Source: Pempheris klunzingeri
Taxonomy: Eukaryota > Chordata > Actinopteri > Acropomatiformes > Pempheridae
DNA: 64,000 nucleotides
Assembly (NCBI RefSeq): GCF_042242105.1
Contig: NC_092030.1
Coordinates: 6,611,501 to 6,675,500, forward strand
Direction: 5' to 3'
Positions 1 to 32,612 of the stretch are shown one piece after another (the stretch's first letter is position 1; the number at the start of each line of letters is the position of its first letter). The notes beneath the pieces are model-generated. The model saw only the letters and a list, made by a program, of their open reading frames with translations, ran no database searches and had not been told where the DNA came from. Made by a program: the position numbers and the translations under genes.

Positions 1-532
1 TATAGTGTAAAGTAGGATAGAAACATAATCATAAACTTTGCTAAAATTTCCTTCCAGCTTAATCAAAACTAATCATGGATTTACTTTAGAAGATTATTTT
101 TAATCTGTCCCAACAAAGAGGCTTTTTGTCAGGTCGAGCGGCCTCTTGGACTCGATATTGAACTTCATGCACGACCAAGCGCTCCAACTGAATTCTCCAC
201 ACAGATAGCAGTATTCTGCAGAGAAGAGGCGCTGCTGAAGCTTTGAGGCACGTTTGACTCACCATTTCCACAAAATATTGAACATGAGTACATTCAGTAC
301 CCGCCGTCCCCTCCCCAAAGGAATTAGCAGTAATTCCAGAGAAACTCCTCCATTACTGAGCTGTCCTCAAAACACGGCCTCTGCTCAAAACCTTCAGCAT
401 ACATCCACGTGTCAAAGCGTATTATTTCCATATGTCCAGATTTGTGTGTTTTCATGTATGAATTGCTGTAGAGGAAAAAAAGAGAGGGTGAGAACACCCC
501 TTAACGCTTGACTTAACTCTCCTCTCCACCAG

Positions 533-21052
<20,520 letters not shown>

Positions 21053-21536
21053 GAAGCCTGCTGATGATGTGGCAGCAGTGGAGACGACAGCAGAAGTTCC
21101 GGTGGCCGAGCCGCTACTTTATTTGTTCTAGAATAAGTCCTTAATGGTGATTTCCACGCAGAGGAAAAGAGAGCAACACCATATGACAAAAACAGAGGGA
21201 ATTCCAGGTATATTTATTACCTGCATACCGTAACAGCAAAAAATATAAAAGAAAAAAAAAGAAACGTTGTTAAAGTTGTTTTTTGTATGAAGAACCTTTC
21301 TGTCCTGAGAGTGAGTACTTTTCACTGATAAATTCTTATTTTTTGTGCTTTCTATATTAAGATTTGTATAATGTGTTTGAAAGTCAATGATGTGTTAATA
21401 TTTCCTTGAAACATCCATTGAAGTTTGGAGGCACAGCGTTACAATTGATGTCACTGCAGGGGTTCATCAACCGTGTTACACAGTACAAGATAATATGTAT
21501 ATATGTATATCCAAGATACTGTAAGATATTTTGTTC

Positions 21537-21542
21537 AATAAA
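21537..21542 (+). terminator. npr2: npr2 polyadenylation signal
   Basis: An AATAAA hexamer lies about 485 bases after the npr2 stop. It is the first one in the 3' untranslated region, followed by a TTTTTCC-containing stretch. Confidence 0.65.
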
Positions 21543-23095
21543 CTGAGTAAAACACTCTTTTTCCATTTATGGACCACGCTGTATTTTTATGCTGTTGCCT
21601 ATTGGATTGTGGTTAGTTATTGATATTTGCATCCATAAATGGTGTAACATGAGAAAGGCAGAACAGAGCCCTAATGGCTCTGTTCTTTATGCATTAACTT
21701 TAAACTCACCACCACGCTGCTCATGTGAACTCTCTGAATGTATCTGGGCCGTATCCTCCTAACAGTCCTCACCCAAATGTTTTCATCCAAGTTTAACCCA
21801 GAAAGAATTTATAAACGACCTTGTGCTGTCCCCCCAAATTATTGGATGTCTCGATAGAATTGCACATTTAAATGGCAGGAAGTTCTCACAGAGCTAATGC
21901 AGGAGTGTAGAGGCAAGTTCAGCAGAGGGACATTCTACCTGGGGAATGTCTTTAGGAATTAAGCTGCACCTTGAAAATTTTATTTTCTATTTTTATCCTC
22001 TATTACTCACTCGCTCTACGCTTTTCCCCCTGCAAATTGTGACAATTAGTTCATTAGTTTATCCTATTCTATGCTATATTTTCATTTCAAGATAATGTCA
22101 GTGCTATTATAATATTATTATTTAAACTATAACAAGTGTGCCATTGCCAGAAAGACCATTAAACATATGCAGCCTAATTAACTGTAGCAGCAGTGGATAG
22201 ATAAGGGAAGAGGAGGAGGAAAGCAGCAGCTGTGTGCTTGTTGTAATGACATCACCGCTCATTAGATGCTCATTATCATGTGTGGAACGGGGGCATGGGC
22301 ACTGTGTGTGGCTATGTGTTGCTGTGTGTGTTTTTATCTCTGCAGGAGGACATCTTTGCCTCTTGCATGCCTGTAATTACTGCCCACTTTCTCACAGTGA
22401 CACAGTGCCGGTGCCTGTTAGCGCCGCAGAGTGAAGGTCTCTGCCAAAGCCAGCGCTGACCTGCTAACTCCTCTCAACTGACCAGGCTGTCTGTCATCCT
22501 GTCATATGTTATTTTCTGCTTTTTCATACGGCCGAGACCTTGAAGTGCAATGCCTCCAAGCATACTGCGAAATAAAAGAAGCCAATTCTCAGAATCACTT
22601 TAAATAGCCAGCACATCTAAATGGATGGGTGATTTCATGTCTCTTGAGGCAGTGCTATAGGTGACCACGAAGAATAATTCCCAGTAAACTTGGACTGACA
22701 AAGTGCAGGTGAAAGGATTAAAAACCGGTTAATGATGGTTAAAAACTTGGTGGTGTTTTTGAGCATTTTTGGGCACTTTTCTCTTTATTAAATAGTATGG
22801 TGTAATGGGTATTCAAGGGTTGCATTTCAATGTGTATTTAGGATCAAGACCCAATTTGTGACTCACAATTACATTCAAGTCTTAGATCCAAGCATCCATT
22901 TCTCAGAAAAATAAATCCCAGGTATAGCAAGTAGGTCACTTCCTGCTGTTTTAAAGGTATTTACATAATCCTTGAAGACTCTTCTAACCATCTACAGCAC
23001 AGTGAAAAATATTTTTAACTAGTTTGCCAAGTTCCAGCTCAACTTCTTCATCCAACTCCAGACAAAGCAGACGCCAGAAGTGAAATGGTAAAAAT

Positions 23096-23190
23096 GGTAA
23101 ATGGTCTGTATTTGTATAGAGCCTTCCTAGTCATTCCGACCACTCAAAGCACTTTTACATCACATCCTCATTCACCCGTTTACACATCAT
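23096..23190 (-). repeat. Dispersed repeat family B, copy 3
   Basis: The sequence runs GTCTGTATTTGTATAGAGCC, then ACCACTCAAAGCACTTTTAC, then CTCATTCACCCGTTTACACA. It has the same order and orientation as 9385-9480. Confidence 0.65.
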
Positions 23191-24488
23191 GAATCTAAGT
23201 TGGAGGAGACTATTCTGTTACACACATTCACACACTGAAGCTATGCTATGAAATACTTCCTAGCTCAACTTGTTTAACACGAGAAACATATGAATTCATT
23301 ATAGTGTATGAAAAAATAGAATAACATAGTCAGATATAATGGATAAGATGTATACATTATGGATAATGTACCAAAACGGCACACAAACATGAATGGACAG
23401 AAAGACACAATCAAAATTTAAGAAGGGAAACAAAAATGAAAATTGCTGTGTCGCATTTCATTTGACATGTTGAGTATAAATTTGCTTCCAGGCCTTGTGT
23501 TTCAGAGGCAAATTGGTTTTCCTGTATCATACCATGAGATAATGAAATGTTTGGAGAGAAAAGCTGCATAAATATAAGCTAAAATTACTTGTCGCCATAG
23601 CTACCGCCTACTAATCCCTGTTGAAAGCTCAGAAAGGATCTGCAGCGCCTGGAATTGATTGACAGAACACATATGTGAGTCTGTAGCATGCAACAAGTGA
23701 TTCCCAATGATGCATTGTGTTTCTCGTCTGCGTGCGGCAGGCTTGTCAGCACAGGTCTTTGTAAAGGTGGAGAAGCACTCTGTGCAATTTTCTGAGTAGG
23801 TTTCTTTGTTATTTTCTTCAAGGACAATGAGAAGATATTTACCCGGTGTAGGAGGAAAGTGCAGCTTTTTGTTGTTCAGCACTGTTCGATTGCAATAATT
23901 AGAGGTTTCTAAAGGCAAAAGAGAATAGACACAAAAAGATGAATTGAACCAGTAAACAAACTGAGCACCCTGGTCAGGTGGAGGCAGCATGAGGAAACAT
24001 TACAAACAACAGTCCAGTGACAAAAACTCTGTTTGTTTGTCACTCTGACAGAAAATTTCTTTCATCAACATGACATGAATTGTGTCGCACAAGGATAGAC
24101 ACACCCTGGGCAGCTATTTGTGAATCCCTATTAGTGTTCTTAAGTCCATAACAAATTCTTGGTAACCACCAGCATGTTTAAATCAGGTTGCACCATTAAA
24201 TATTAAAGAATTTCATCATTGGTGAAGACCACAGTAATGCCGTTGTAAAAAACGTCAACACATTTTGTTAATCGCTGATTTAACTAAGGCATAATGTTTA
24301 TTTGTATTATTATTTCTCCCTGTAGAATCCTTGGTGCTGCTCATAGATCATCATCATCAGATCAAACCTTTCCTGCCAAATCAAACCATATAACCAGGTC
24401 AGCTCCACGTGTCTGACTGTGTATATCAGTAGCTAGCAAATAGCTGCAACCAATAACAAAGGAAGGCAGTAACATTAAATTATTGTCA

Positions 24489-24504
24489 TATATATATATA
24501 TATA
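24489..24504 (+). repeat. Short (TA)n microsatellite
   Basis: An uninterrupted AT dinucleotide run. Confidence 0.75.
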
Positions 24505-24804
24505 AGTGATATATTAAACGTAGGTGCCAATCCTTTGTGAAGCTAATTTAGAATTCATGCAGTTTATGGGGCATGACTTAACAGACCTTATTGTCATTAT
24601 ATGTTGTAAAATGAGCCATACTGTGCTACAAATGTACATCTACATTACTTCATGTGAATCTTGCCAGTTTAAGTAAGATCCCAGGGGTGATAAATCAGAA
24701 CTTATAATTCTCATTGCTGTCACTCCTGTCAGGTAACACTGTAACAATTTACACCATTACTGAAACAGCAATTTCCTCATATGTCCAATATATCATCAGT
24801 ATCA

Positions 24805-24851
24805 ACTCTCTCTCTCTCTCCCGCTCTCTCTCTCTATATATATATATATAT
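24805..24851 (+). repeat. Compound (CT)n-(TA)n microsatellite
   Basis: CT repeats with one CCG interruption run directly into about nine TA units. Confidence 0.85.
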
Positions 24852-25522
24852 TATAAATGTATATATTTCTATATTATAAAGTTCAAGCCGATTGATGCAA
24901 AACTACAATGTTTCTATGCTCAGCAACATTTCATGCAAATAAATCCGAATTTGTCACTCTGCAAACCCAATCTATTTCCACTTCATGAAATCATTTTCAT
25001 GTTGCTTATCATATTCATATGTGCATGTACTGAAAATTATGTGGTCAATATTTCCAGGAAACTGGTACTTTGGCTTAATACCAAATGTAACATAGCAACT
25101 ACAGAAACCCAAAATTCATCAAGATAAAATGTAGAAGAAAGGGGAGGAGAATATGTCGCAGGAAGGCCAGAAGTAGAGCAAGAATGGGAGAATGAGGAGT
25201 AATGCAACGACTGCTCTTCATTCTTTTAGTTGTCATTTACTGGCTGTGGTCTGCAGTGTGCTACAGGTGGGTCAATACTGACCACAGTTATAGTGCTGAC
25301 AGACACAGTAAATAAGCATTCTTAGGAGGACAAACATGGAGGCAACTGTTTCTCAGCAAAACTGTACACCAGAAACCTGTTAGTGTGTTTTACTAAGGTC
25401 AGAGATTGTTTGTTCAGTAGGTTTAAAGTTTAAACGTCAATGTGCTGCTGTCTGCGCTATGACATGATGAAAACATGAAATTTTTTCAGGCAATAATACT
25501 GTAACTAAATAGGCTTCCCATT

Positions 25523-25528
25523 TTTAAT
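25523..25528 (-). terminator. spag8: Candidate spag8 polyadenylation signal
   Basis: ATTAAA on the minus strand lies about 170 bases after the spag8 stop. A second ATTAAA at 25655-25660, only about 40 bases past the stop, is an alternative. No AATAAA lies between. Confidence 0.35.
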
Positions 25529-25697
25529 AAACATCCTTGTATACATATGTAGTGTAAATATGTAAGGCCTGTTTTTAGGTTTGATAATGACAGCTTATCA
25601 CCAGAGGTGCCACCAGCGCTGGGAATAACAATAACTTTTAAAGTGGATTAGCACTTTAATATGGACTGGTAATGAAGTGATAATGTGACATACTGTC

Positions 25698-25805
25698 TCA
25701 GTTATCAGGTGGGAGCTCCATTTCATCCAGCTGCTCACCGATGGGTGTGCTAAACATGGCTGACTTCCTGAAAGGTGCTTTCAGGGTCTGTACGGCGGTC
25801 ACACC
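25698..25805 (-). CDS. spag8: spag8 exon 6 (last)
   Basis: The exon follows GTGTGACAG and encodes GVTAVQTLKAPFRKSAMFST, then PIGEQLDEMELPPDN and TGA. This is the conserved SPAG8 C-terminal microtubule-protein motif. Confidence 0.92.
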   Translation of the reverse strand, partial: GVTAVQTLKAPFRKSAMFSTPIGEQLDEMELPPDN

Positions 25806-28800
25806 CTGTCACACAAGAACAATGTTAAATTTAGTCATCAGTCATTTCCTGAATCTTACTGTACACACTGTGTGTTTAGTCTGTGAGCTAAAGACATGAA
25901 GACTGAAGAATCTGACATCAAATGATAAAGAAGGACACTTTGTTCTGAACAGAGAGGGAATAATGGGTGAAAGAGCATTGAATACAGAGTCTATAATCAT
26001 CATCTTCATCTAAATGGACAGGTGCAACTCCACTTAGAGCTGCTGTTGTTGGATTCTCCTCCATCATTATATGGTGCCATTAGTGGCTGTGTGTTGATTT
26101 TAAAGAAGACACAGTCAGACTACAGAAATAAGTGCTCAAAATGGGAGAGAAAATTACTATGTAGATCATATATTCCTTTAATGTGTGTAAAGGAACAGAA
26201 AATATTTCATGTGTTTTTAGAATAACCTAAACAAAATGTAATGAAAACAGCAAGGATCCTATGTTCAAAAAGTCACCTGACACACCTGTATCCGCTGGCA
26301 GTTTTCACTCCAAAATGTGACGGCCTGATCAGTTTTATAATCATGAACCTGTAAATGAGACAACAAGGACACATTGTCAAATGAGTGGCATTGTGAGTTT
26401 AACTTTCTTATCTCTGCTCCTATTCTAACTAAGCAGTCTTACTCTGAACATATTATCACACCATTATGAGCATAAAATGTATTATGTAATATCAATTCTA
26501 CCTTTTTTAATTAAGTGATTTATGTTTGTGTATAAAATAAAAAAATGACAAATGCACATCAGAAGTTCTAAGCTCACAGAAGTCCAAAAACCCAAAATAT
26601 TAAATTTACAGTCACGAGACAGAGGAAAGAAAGCACATCTTCAGATTTGAGAAGCTGAAACTAAAGAATATTACTTGAAATTTGTACTTGATAAATGACT
26701 TAAAACAATTAATGGATTATCAAAATGGTCATTACAACCCAGCTGCATTTGTCTATGCAGCTCTTATTCTCCAGAAATATTTCCTCAACTGTTCAGTGAA
26801 TATCCGGGGGCCAGCTGCTTTTGGAGTCACCATGTACACAGGGAGTTGGACAATAATGTACGTGTGGTTTGTGTTGTTTTTGTTCGACTGTACTCTTGCC
26901 AGATCAGTCTTCTACTTTTCCAGGCTTCTATATATTTGTCAGTATTGTCTGTTGCCCTCTTATTTGTTCAAGTAACCAGTTAACTCAGAGACTGAGCTTC
27001 CACACAATTATACAAACAAACAGCTACATCTGTAAAAAAAAATTCAGCTATATCTGTACAGTCTGTACACTGAGTGAATACACACAAGATTATGCAAATA
27101 AAACAAAGCAAGAAAATCCCTTTGCCTTCAGTCTTAACACCCCTTACTATCACTAAGCAACAGATTAGTCGGTCAGCCTGCAGTCTTCTTTTACTCCAGC
27201 TGACAAAGCTGGGTAGATCAGCAGGGTAACCTGTACAGCACAACTAACCCACTCTGGGGTGGGTTAGTTCAAAGCATTATGTCAAAATCATCCCTACAGG
27301 ACGTTGCACTAAAGTATTGAGTTTATAATAAACTTACATGTCCAACAAACACGACCCTGTGTCCACTCTGGTAACAATCAGATGGGTTGTAGTTTTTTTG
27401 GTCGCAGTCCTGTGATTGGCTTGTAATTAATAACTCTGCCTCTTTGACATGAATGACATTATAGCTGCATTTCATCGCACTGTTCACACTGCAACAGATG
27501 CCTACTTCAGCCTTTTAGTAACACAGTAGTAATTTGACACAGACACTTGTTATAAGTACAATAGATGAAAAACAAACAAATGAATAGTAAATGAAATAAA
27601 TGAAAGTATCAAACTGGTGCAACATATTGGATGTAATTTTAATACCACCCCAAATATAATAACATATTGTTTAGATCCAACAATGGAGATTTAATCTCAT
27701 GATCTTATATATACACATAGTGTGTATACTGCATACATACACCTGTACATATACCTGTGCTGTTTCAGGGGTTAGAGGTACAAATCCCTCGACACAGAAA
27801 TCCCTCTGGGTTGTGGAGGAGAAGTCAGTTTTGGGAGACGGTTGGTTCCGTTCAGCACGAATCTCCTCACTGTGAAAACAGGAAGATATCAGTCTATCTA
27901 TCATAAGGTCTTATCATATCTAACCTATAAAAACACATGGTCATGTACTTATTTTCTATCATTAATCTGAAACTGCCAAATAACTGGTAACTAAAGCTAT
28001 CAAATAAATGTGATGGAGTATAATGTAGTACAATAATTGTCAATGAGTTCTGTGCAGGAAACAGAAATACTCAAGTGTCACAAGTGCATCAAAACTGTGC
28101 TTAAGTAAAGCACTTGAGTAAATGTGCTTAGTTACTTTTTTTGGCCTTGAGTGCCAAGCAGCAGCACTTGTCTGGCTCTCTCTTTGAGATCCACCACATT
28201 TAAGTTGTCTTTACGTTACATGAACTAATACCATGATTAGGTAAATAAACATATAATTACTATTGAATGTACTCAAAGTTCCAAAGTTGGGTGGAGCCGT
28301 GCTGGGACTTGCGTGAGGTTACCATAGTTCATGTACTAATAGGGTACACGACAATTCACTTATTTGATCATTCTTCCATCCTTGAGTGGTCTGGAAATCA
28401 TTCAACATCATTAAGGATGTTCCACTGATGTAGTTTCTGCTCTGAGGCTGATGAGTGAGGAGGATTGAGGGTTTAACAAAGATACACAAAACCATTCTAC
28501 GGGAAGTCTTTTATCTGGCTGCCACTTTCATTTATTGGAAATCTGCTTGTGAGTCAATGCTGCAACTCATTAGACTGCTTTAAAACCGGCATGTGTTGAC
28601 AAATAACAGAACTAAATCAAGTGTAATATTACTCACAATGGTACATTTTCACGTTCTCTGTCTCACTATCTAGTTGCAATGAGTGGATCTGTGGATCCAA
28701 TAATAACAATAATCCAATTTCTTGAAATAATGCGGTAATACTCCCTTGACACAATAATAGAGGTTTTCCTGTTCTTCATCAACACTGCCACTGTGAAATA

Positions 28801-30654
28801 GCATATAGGGCCTTTTAAGACTAATTATTACAAAAATTCCTTATTCTTGAACATGTTATTAAATGTAACTCAGTGGATCAATGGTCATATAGATTGGAGT
28901 AAAATTTCCAAGTTGTGTCACAAGAAACTGATAATATTTAAAGAAAAAAATAAAACCCTTCTACTTTCCAAATCTCTGGTCTGGCTCTGATAATTCATGA
29001 TATCAAAATGGCATTGTGTTTAACATAACAACTGGTCTGGCTAGGAAAATGCCCTGACCTCTTTGTTGGATAGGAACCTGCTATGAATCAAGCATCGTTG
29101 GTGTGTACTTATAAAGTCCAGGAAATTTAGTGTATGGCTCAAGACTGAGTGATGAAGCACTGTCTACTGCTGGACAAGCCGTTTTCATCAAAGACATGAT
29201 GCTTTGTATTCTTTATGAGCAGTTAACTTGTGCGGGATGTTAATAACCACATCTGTGGGGATAGACTCTATAAACTCCATTAAGATGACTGGCCTCCATG
29301 TAAAATAACATCATAAAATCTGATTTAAAGGGCATTACAGCTGTGATTGAACAGTAAAACAAACCCAGACGTGTAAATATTACATCACTTTCTTCCAACG
29401 TGTTGCCCTCAAGACATGGTCATGGCATTGCTCTCCGTCTCCATAAACAAACCACTTCCAGCAAGAATTTATCCAGCATCTAAAGACTTGTTTCATACTC
29501 GATTTACCTTATCGTCTGGGCAAAATGTTTTTCCAAAAGCTCTCCTCTGATGCCTGAATCATGGAAATATAGAAGAGGAGATGAACTGAGCATGCATAGG
29601 AAATCATCTGAAAAAAGATTTAATGAAGGGTAAAATAAAAAAGTGAAATAACAAAAGTGTCTACATGACCACTATAATATTATATTGTTTAAGACACTTC
29701 CACCAAAGTGAAATCTTTTCGAATCTTCTGGATACCTCTGGTCCATACAGAGGTTATAATGGTATGAGGTGAAATAGTTTCTAACTAGGCTGGTGAGAGA
29801 CAAAGACACTCACCCCGCAGCCTCACCCCTGGACTCTTCGGAAGGATGTAGGCTCCTCTGAGCGTGGTGACAGTCTCCATTTTAGACTCGTGGTCCATCG
29901 TGAGAAGTCCTCTGTGTCCGTGTCTCTGGATTTGTGTCCTTGTCTGCTCATTGTCAAGAGCTGCAACAGCCCTCTGGATAAATGGGCATACAGGGTGTAG
30001 GTGAAAAAATACAAATTACAATCTAAAGCAATGTAACAAATAAAACCCTTGTAAGCTCTACAATGTTTGATTGCAGGCTTCATTTAAAGATACTGAGTCA
30101 ACTTTTGAAAGGTTTCGCTCTTCTTTGTCCTATATGAATGCAAATTGATTATCTTTGGGGTTTGGACTGTTGTGCAGAAGGGAACTTGTGATGGACATTT
30201 TTCATCTGGGTTTTTGTTTTGTGTGTATAAACAAATTCTAAAAGAGTTGAATACCTCTTAGGAGCGTGTATCAGCTTTAATAGTGTGACAGTCCTTTTAT
30301 TACTGAGTTTTCAACGTAGTCAGCGTTAATGCAGCTGGCATTATGATATGACGGCAGCCATTGTGATAACAAAATGTAATTAAAATACGCACACAATCAC
30401 TGTATGAACAATATAAAGTATTTAACACAGCACACACTACACCCGTAACTCCTCTCTGGTAGTTTAAACAACATTTAAACATGATGTAAACCTTTGGTCT
30501 GCTGCTGAGTGACGCAGTGTGTGACTGGCTAATTGACAGTACTGCTAAAGTTAGCTAGGACACCTAGGCTAAGCTAGCTAACATTAGCGAGGCTAACTTC
30601 ACTCACCTCTTCTGCCCAGTTGTGCAACATACACTTTCCCACTGTATTTTGCAT
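25698..30654 (-). CDS. spag8: Sperm-associated antigen 8, microtubule inner protein, 6 exons
   Basis: SPAG8 is a microtubule-associated protein found inside axonemal doublet microtubules of cilia and sperm flagella. Coding exons in transcription order: 30607-30654, 29814-29973, 29508-29607, 27755-27869, 26286-26348, 25698-25805. All junctions are GT-AG, phases match, and the product is 197 aa. Landmarks that I recall from human SPAG8 recur in the same order: GKCMLHNWAEERA (human GQCLLYNWEEERA), RHGHRGLLTM (identical), the Glu-rich EEIRAE, HDYKTDQAVTFW (HDYRQEQPETFW), and GVTAVQTL-PFRKSAMFSTP (GVSNIRTL-PFRKNCSFSTP). It lacks the long repeat-rich N-terminus of mammalian SPAG8. The start chosen is the first ATG in an exon whose upstream frame has no other Met back to a stop. 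It converges on npr2, as in human 9p13. Confidence 0.9.
26286..26348 (-). CDS. spag8: spag8 exon 5
   Basis: A 21-codon phase-0 exon between CATTTACAG and GTGTGT. It encodes VHDYKTDQAVTFWSENCQRI plus a final Gln. Confidence 0.92.
26349..27754 (-). other. spag8 intron, no recognised element
   Basis: The intron is AT-rich with no coding sequence or repeat I can name. Confidence 0.5.
27755..27869 (-). CDS. spag8: spag8 exon 4
   Basis: The exon follows TTTTCACAG and encodes EEIRAERNQPSPKTDFSST, then TQRDFCVEGFVPLTPETAQ. The first base completes a split Ser codon and the exon ends in phase 0 before GTATAT. Confidence 0.88.
27988..28142 (+). repeat. Dispersed repeat family D (ACTTGAGTAAATGT type)
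   Basis: The sequence runs ATGTGATGGAGTATAATGTA, then GAAATACTCAAGTG, then AAAACTGTGCTTAAGTAAAG, then CACTTGAGTAAATGTGCTTA and GTTACTTTTT. I recognise this as a very abundant teleost interspersed repeat. A weaker fragment of the same family appears at 36175-36245. It lies in a spag8 intron (27870-29507). Confidence 0.62.
29508..29607 (-). CDS. spag8: spag8 exon 3
   Basis: The exon follows TTTTTTCAG and encodes DFLCMLSSSPLLYFHDSGI, then RGELLEKHFAQTI. It begins with two bases and ends with two bases of split codons before GTAAAT. Similarity is weaker here, but phase continuity on both sides supports it. Confidence 0.84.
29814..29973 (-). CDS. spag8: spag8 exon 2
   Basis: The exon follows TTTATCCAG and encodes RAVAALDNEQTRTQIQ, then RHGHRGLLTMDHESKMETV and further residues to SPGVRLR. 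It ends with one base of an Asp codon before GTGAGT. RHGHRGLLTM is the strongest SPAG8 signature. Confidence 0.93.
30607..30654 (-). CDS. spag8: spag8 exon 1 (coding part)
   Basis: The exon encodes MQNTVGKCMLHNWAEE and ends in phase 0 before GTGAGT. The preceding sequence (to about 30820) is probable 5' untranslated region, with a GC-rich CCATGGCGACACTTCC-like stretch further upstream. Confidence 0.86.
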
Positions 30655-32324
30655 AGTGGCGGGCTGCTCGGTCACTGTAGCACTAAGATAACTACTGCAC
30701 TCACTGCAGCATTGGGCAGGTTGAATAACATACAGCCTAGTATTAGTTACCGAATCCTCTCCATAGCTCCCGTCCTCTCAGCGCTTAGCAACAGGTTTCA
30801 GTTGACGGAAGTGTCGCCATGACAACGGTATTTCTTTTTCCTGACAAAAACTGGAGCTGACACAGTTAGCACCACGGCTAAAAGAAAGAAAGAAAGAACT
30901 GCTCTTCTGTTTTACATCTATAATTGAAACGTGACAACAAATTAAAGTTAAAGTCAAAGACAGCGTTTTCATAACCAGTGCTGTTCTTCCTCTCTGCTAC
31001 AGCATCATGCATTTCTTATGTGCAAAATCCTACTTTTAATATTCTTTTTGTTTTTGCTTTTGGAGTATTTCATCAAACAATTGCAACATGATAACACTAC
31101 AATGTTTTTAAGCTTGGCTGAGATGGGGAAAGTGGACGTATGGATAAAAGAATCAATAAAACAGAAGGGCAGAGGAAAAAGAAACAGTGACTAATCCATG
31201 ATGTACATGTGAGTAAGCCTATCCTTGAAGAGACTGAATGTAGAGATGAGTAGAATGTAACGTTCCTCATAATGGATACATGAAACAAACAGAAATGTCG
31301 TCTTCCCATTGTGTTTTCCACAGTTTGAGGTTTGCCTGGTGCTCTTTGAATACCATCATCGCTCTCCTCTTCCGCAGTGGTTGAGTGGCACCCGACAGGA
31401 GAATTAACGCCACCACAGCTCTCTACCTCAACTTCTAACATTTTCTTTTGTCGAGTTTCTGGAAACTCCATTCAAACTTGGACTACATGTGGATGAAAAC
31501 CTGGATATTGTTGTATTCTTTCTCTATCTTTTTGCTGCTGTTGCACTTTACTGTATTTTATGGTTTGATATCTTCTGTTTCTCATTGCATTTTAATGTAT
31601 TGCAGACTGAGTTTACCTGTAAGGAAATGTGTATTATGGAGAAAATTGTCTTGCCTTTGTCTCAATGGAATATGTAGGCTGCTGTAACACAGTGTCAGAA
31701 GTAGATTCAATGTAAAGTAATTAATATTGTGCTCTTATTATTACTGCTCTTAATTATCCCTAAAGGAAATAAGGCATAAATCTTTTCTGAATTTGTAACT
31801 ACCTTATGTTAAATACTGATGAATAATCTCTCACATTCTTTCAGGTGAACACAGAGGCACATCCTCTGGTCTCTAAATGGCAGCTGTGGGTGAAGGCGCT
31901 TTCCCCCGAGAAGCAATTAAAGTGAACAGAGATGACAATCCATTCATTTTATCACTTGGTAAAATATCTTTGCATGCACTGATTAATCCATCCAATCGTC
32001 ATTCGTTGTTACATCCATCCTGCTGAGCCAGAGATGTGATGGCAACTGGAGGAACACCACAAGTTCCATACTTTTTGTTCTCTATTTAGCTCTCATGTTC
32101 CTCCGTTACATTAGGCAGAGCTCAGTTCAAAGCAAAAACAAAAAAATTAGGTCACAATCAAAAATCAAAACAAACAAGAAACAAAAATCTACATTCTTGT
32201 CATTTAAAATGAATAAACATTCAACAACAACATCATAAATGTGAAGCCAATGTGGAAATGGCTTGAACCTGCATTCTTTCTCCATCAGGGGGTTTCAAAA
32301 TAGGTTTGAATGTATGGAAGTAAA

Positions 32325-32612
32325 TGAGCCTGCTTCTCATATGATTTATTACCTCAGTAATCACTTTCCCAATGATTTTATGGTCTCTCTTTAGTCCAAA
32401 GTTTTCTTCAGCACAGTATGATATTCATTTAGTAAATTTGGTTTGATTAACCCCTTGGAGCGGTCTTCGTGGAATGAATGTCACTTCTGGCTCCAAAAAA
32501 CTAAGATGGTGCTGCCCATAAAACCAAAGTCAAAGCTTCAAAATGGCCGTCCACAAACCAACTGGTGACGTCACGGTGGCTACGTCCACCTCTTCTATAC
32601 GGTCTATGAGTT
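32325..32612 (+). repeat. Dispersed repeat family A, copy 2
   Basis: Same family and orientation as 6155-6506. It ends with GGTGACGTCACGGTGGCTAC and TATACGGTCTATGAG, as in the common percomorph element that I recall. Confidence 0.65.

Larger units (their letters stand above)
21560..25522. other. npr2-spag8 intergenic region
   Basis: The region separates the convergent 3' ends. It contains family B repeat copy 3 and TA- and CT-rich microsatellites. The stretch 21.85-22.45 kb is richer in homeobox-like TAATTA/ATTAG words and less repetitive than its surroundings. I found no coding exon. Confidence 0.55.

Noticed and set aside
1..532. Earlier npr2 exon within the first 532 bases
   Set aside because: I found no segment matching the kinase-homology sequence that should precede GMNYLHNS; the stretch looks intronic.
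24714..25127. 137-codon open frame on the plus strand
   Set aside because: It is held open by the compound CT/TA microsatellite (Leu-Ser and Tyr-Ile runs).
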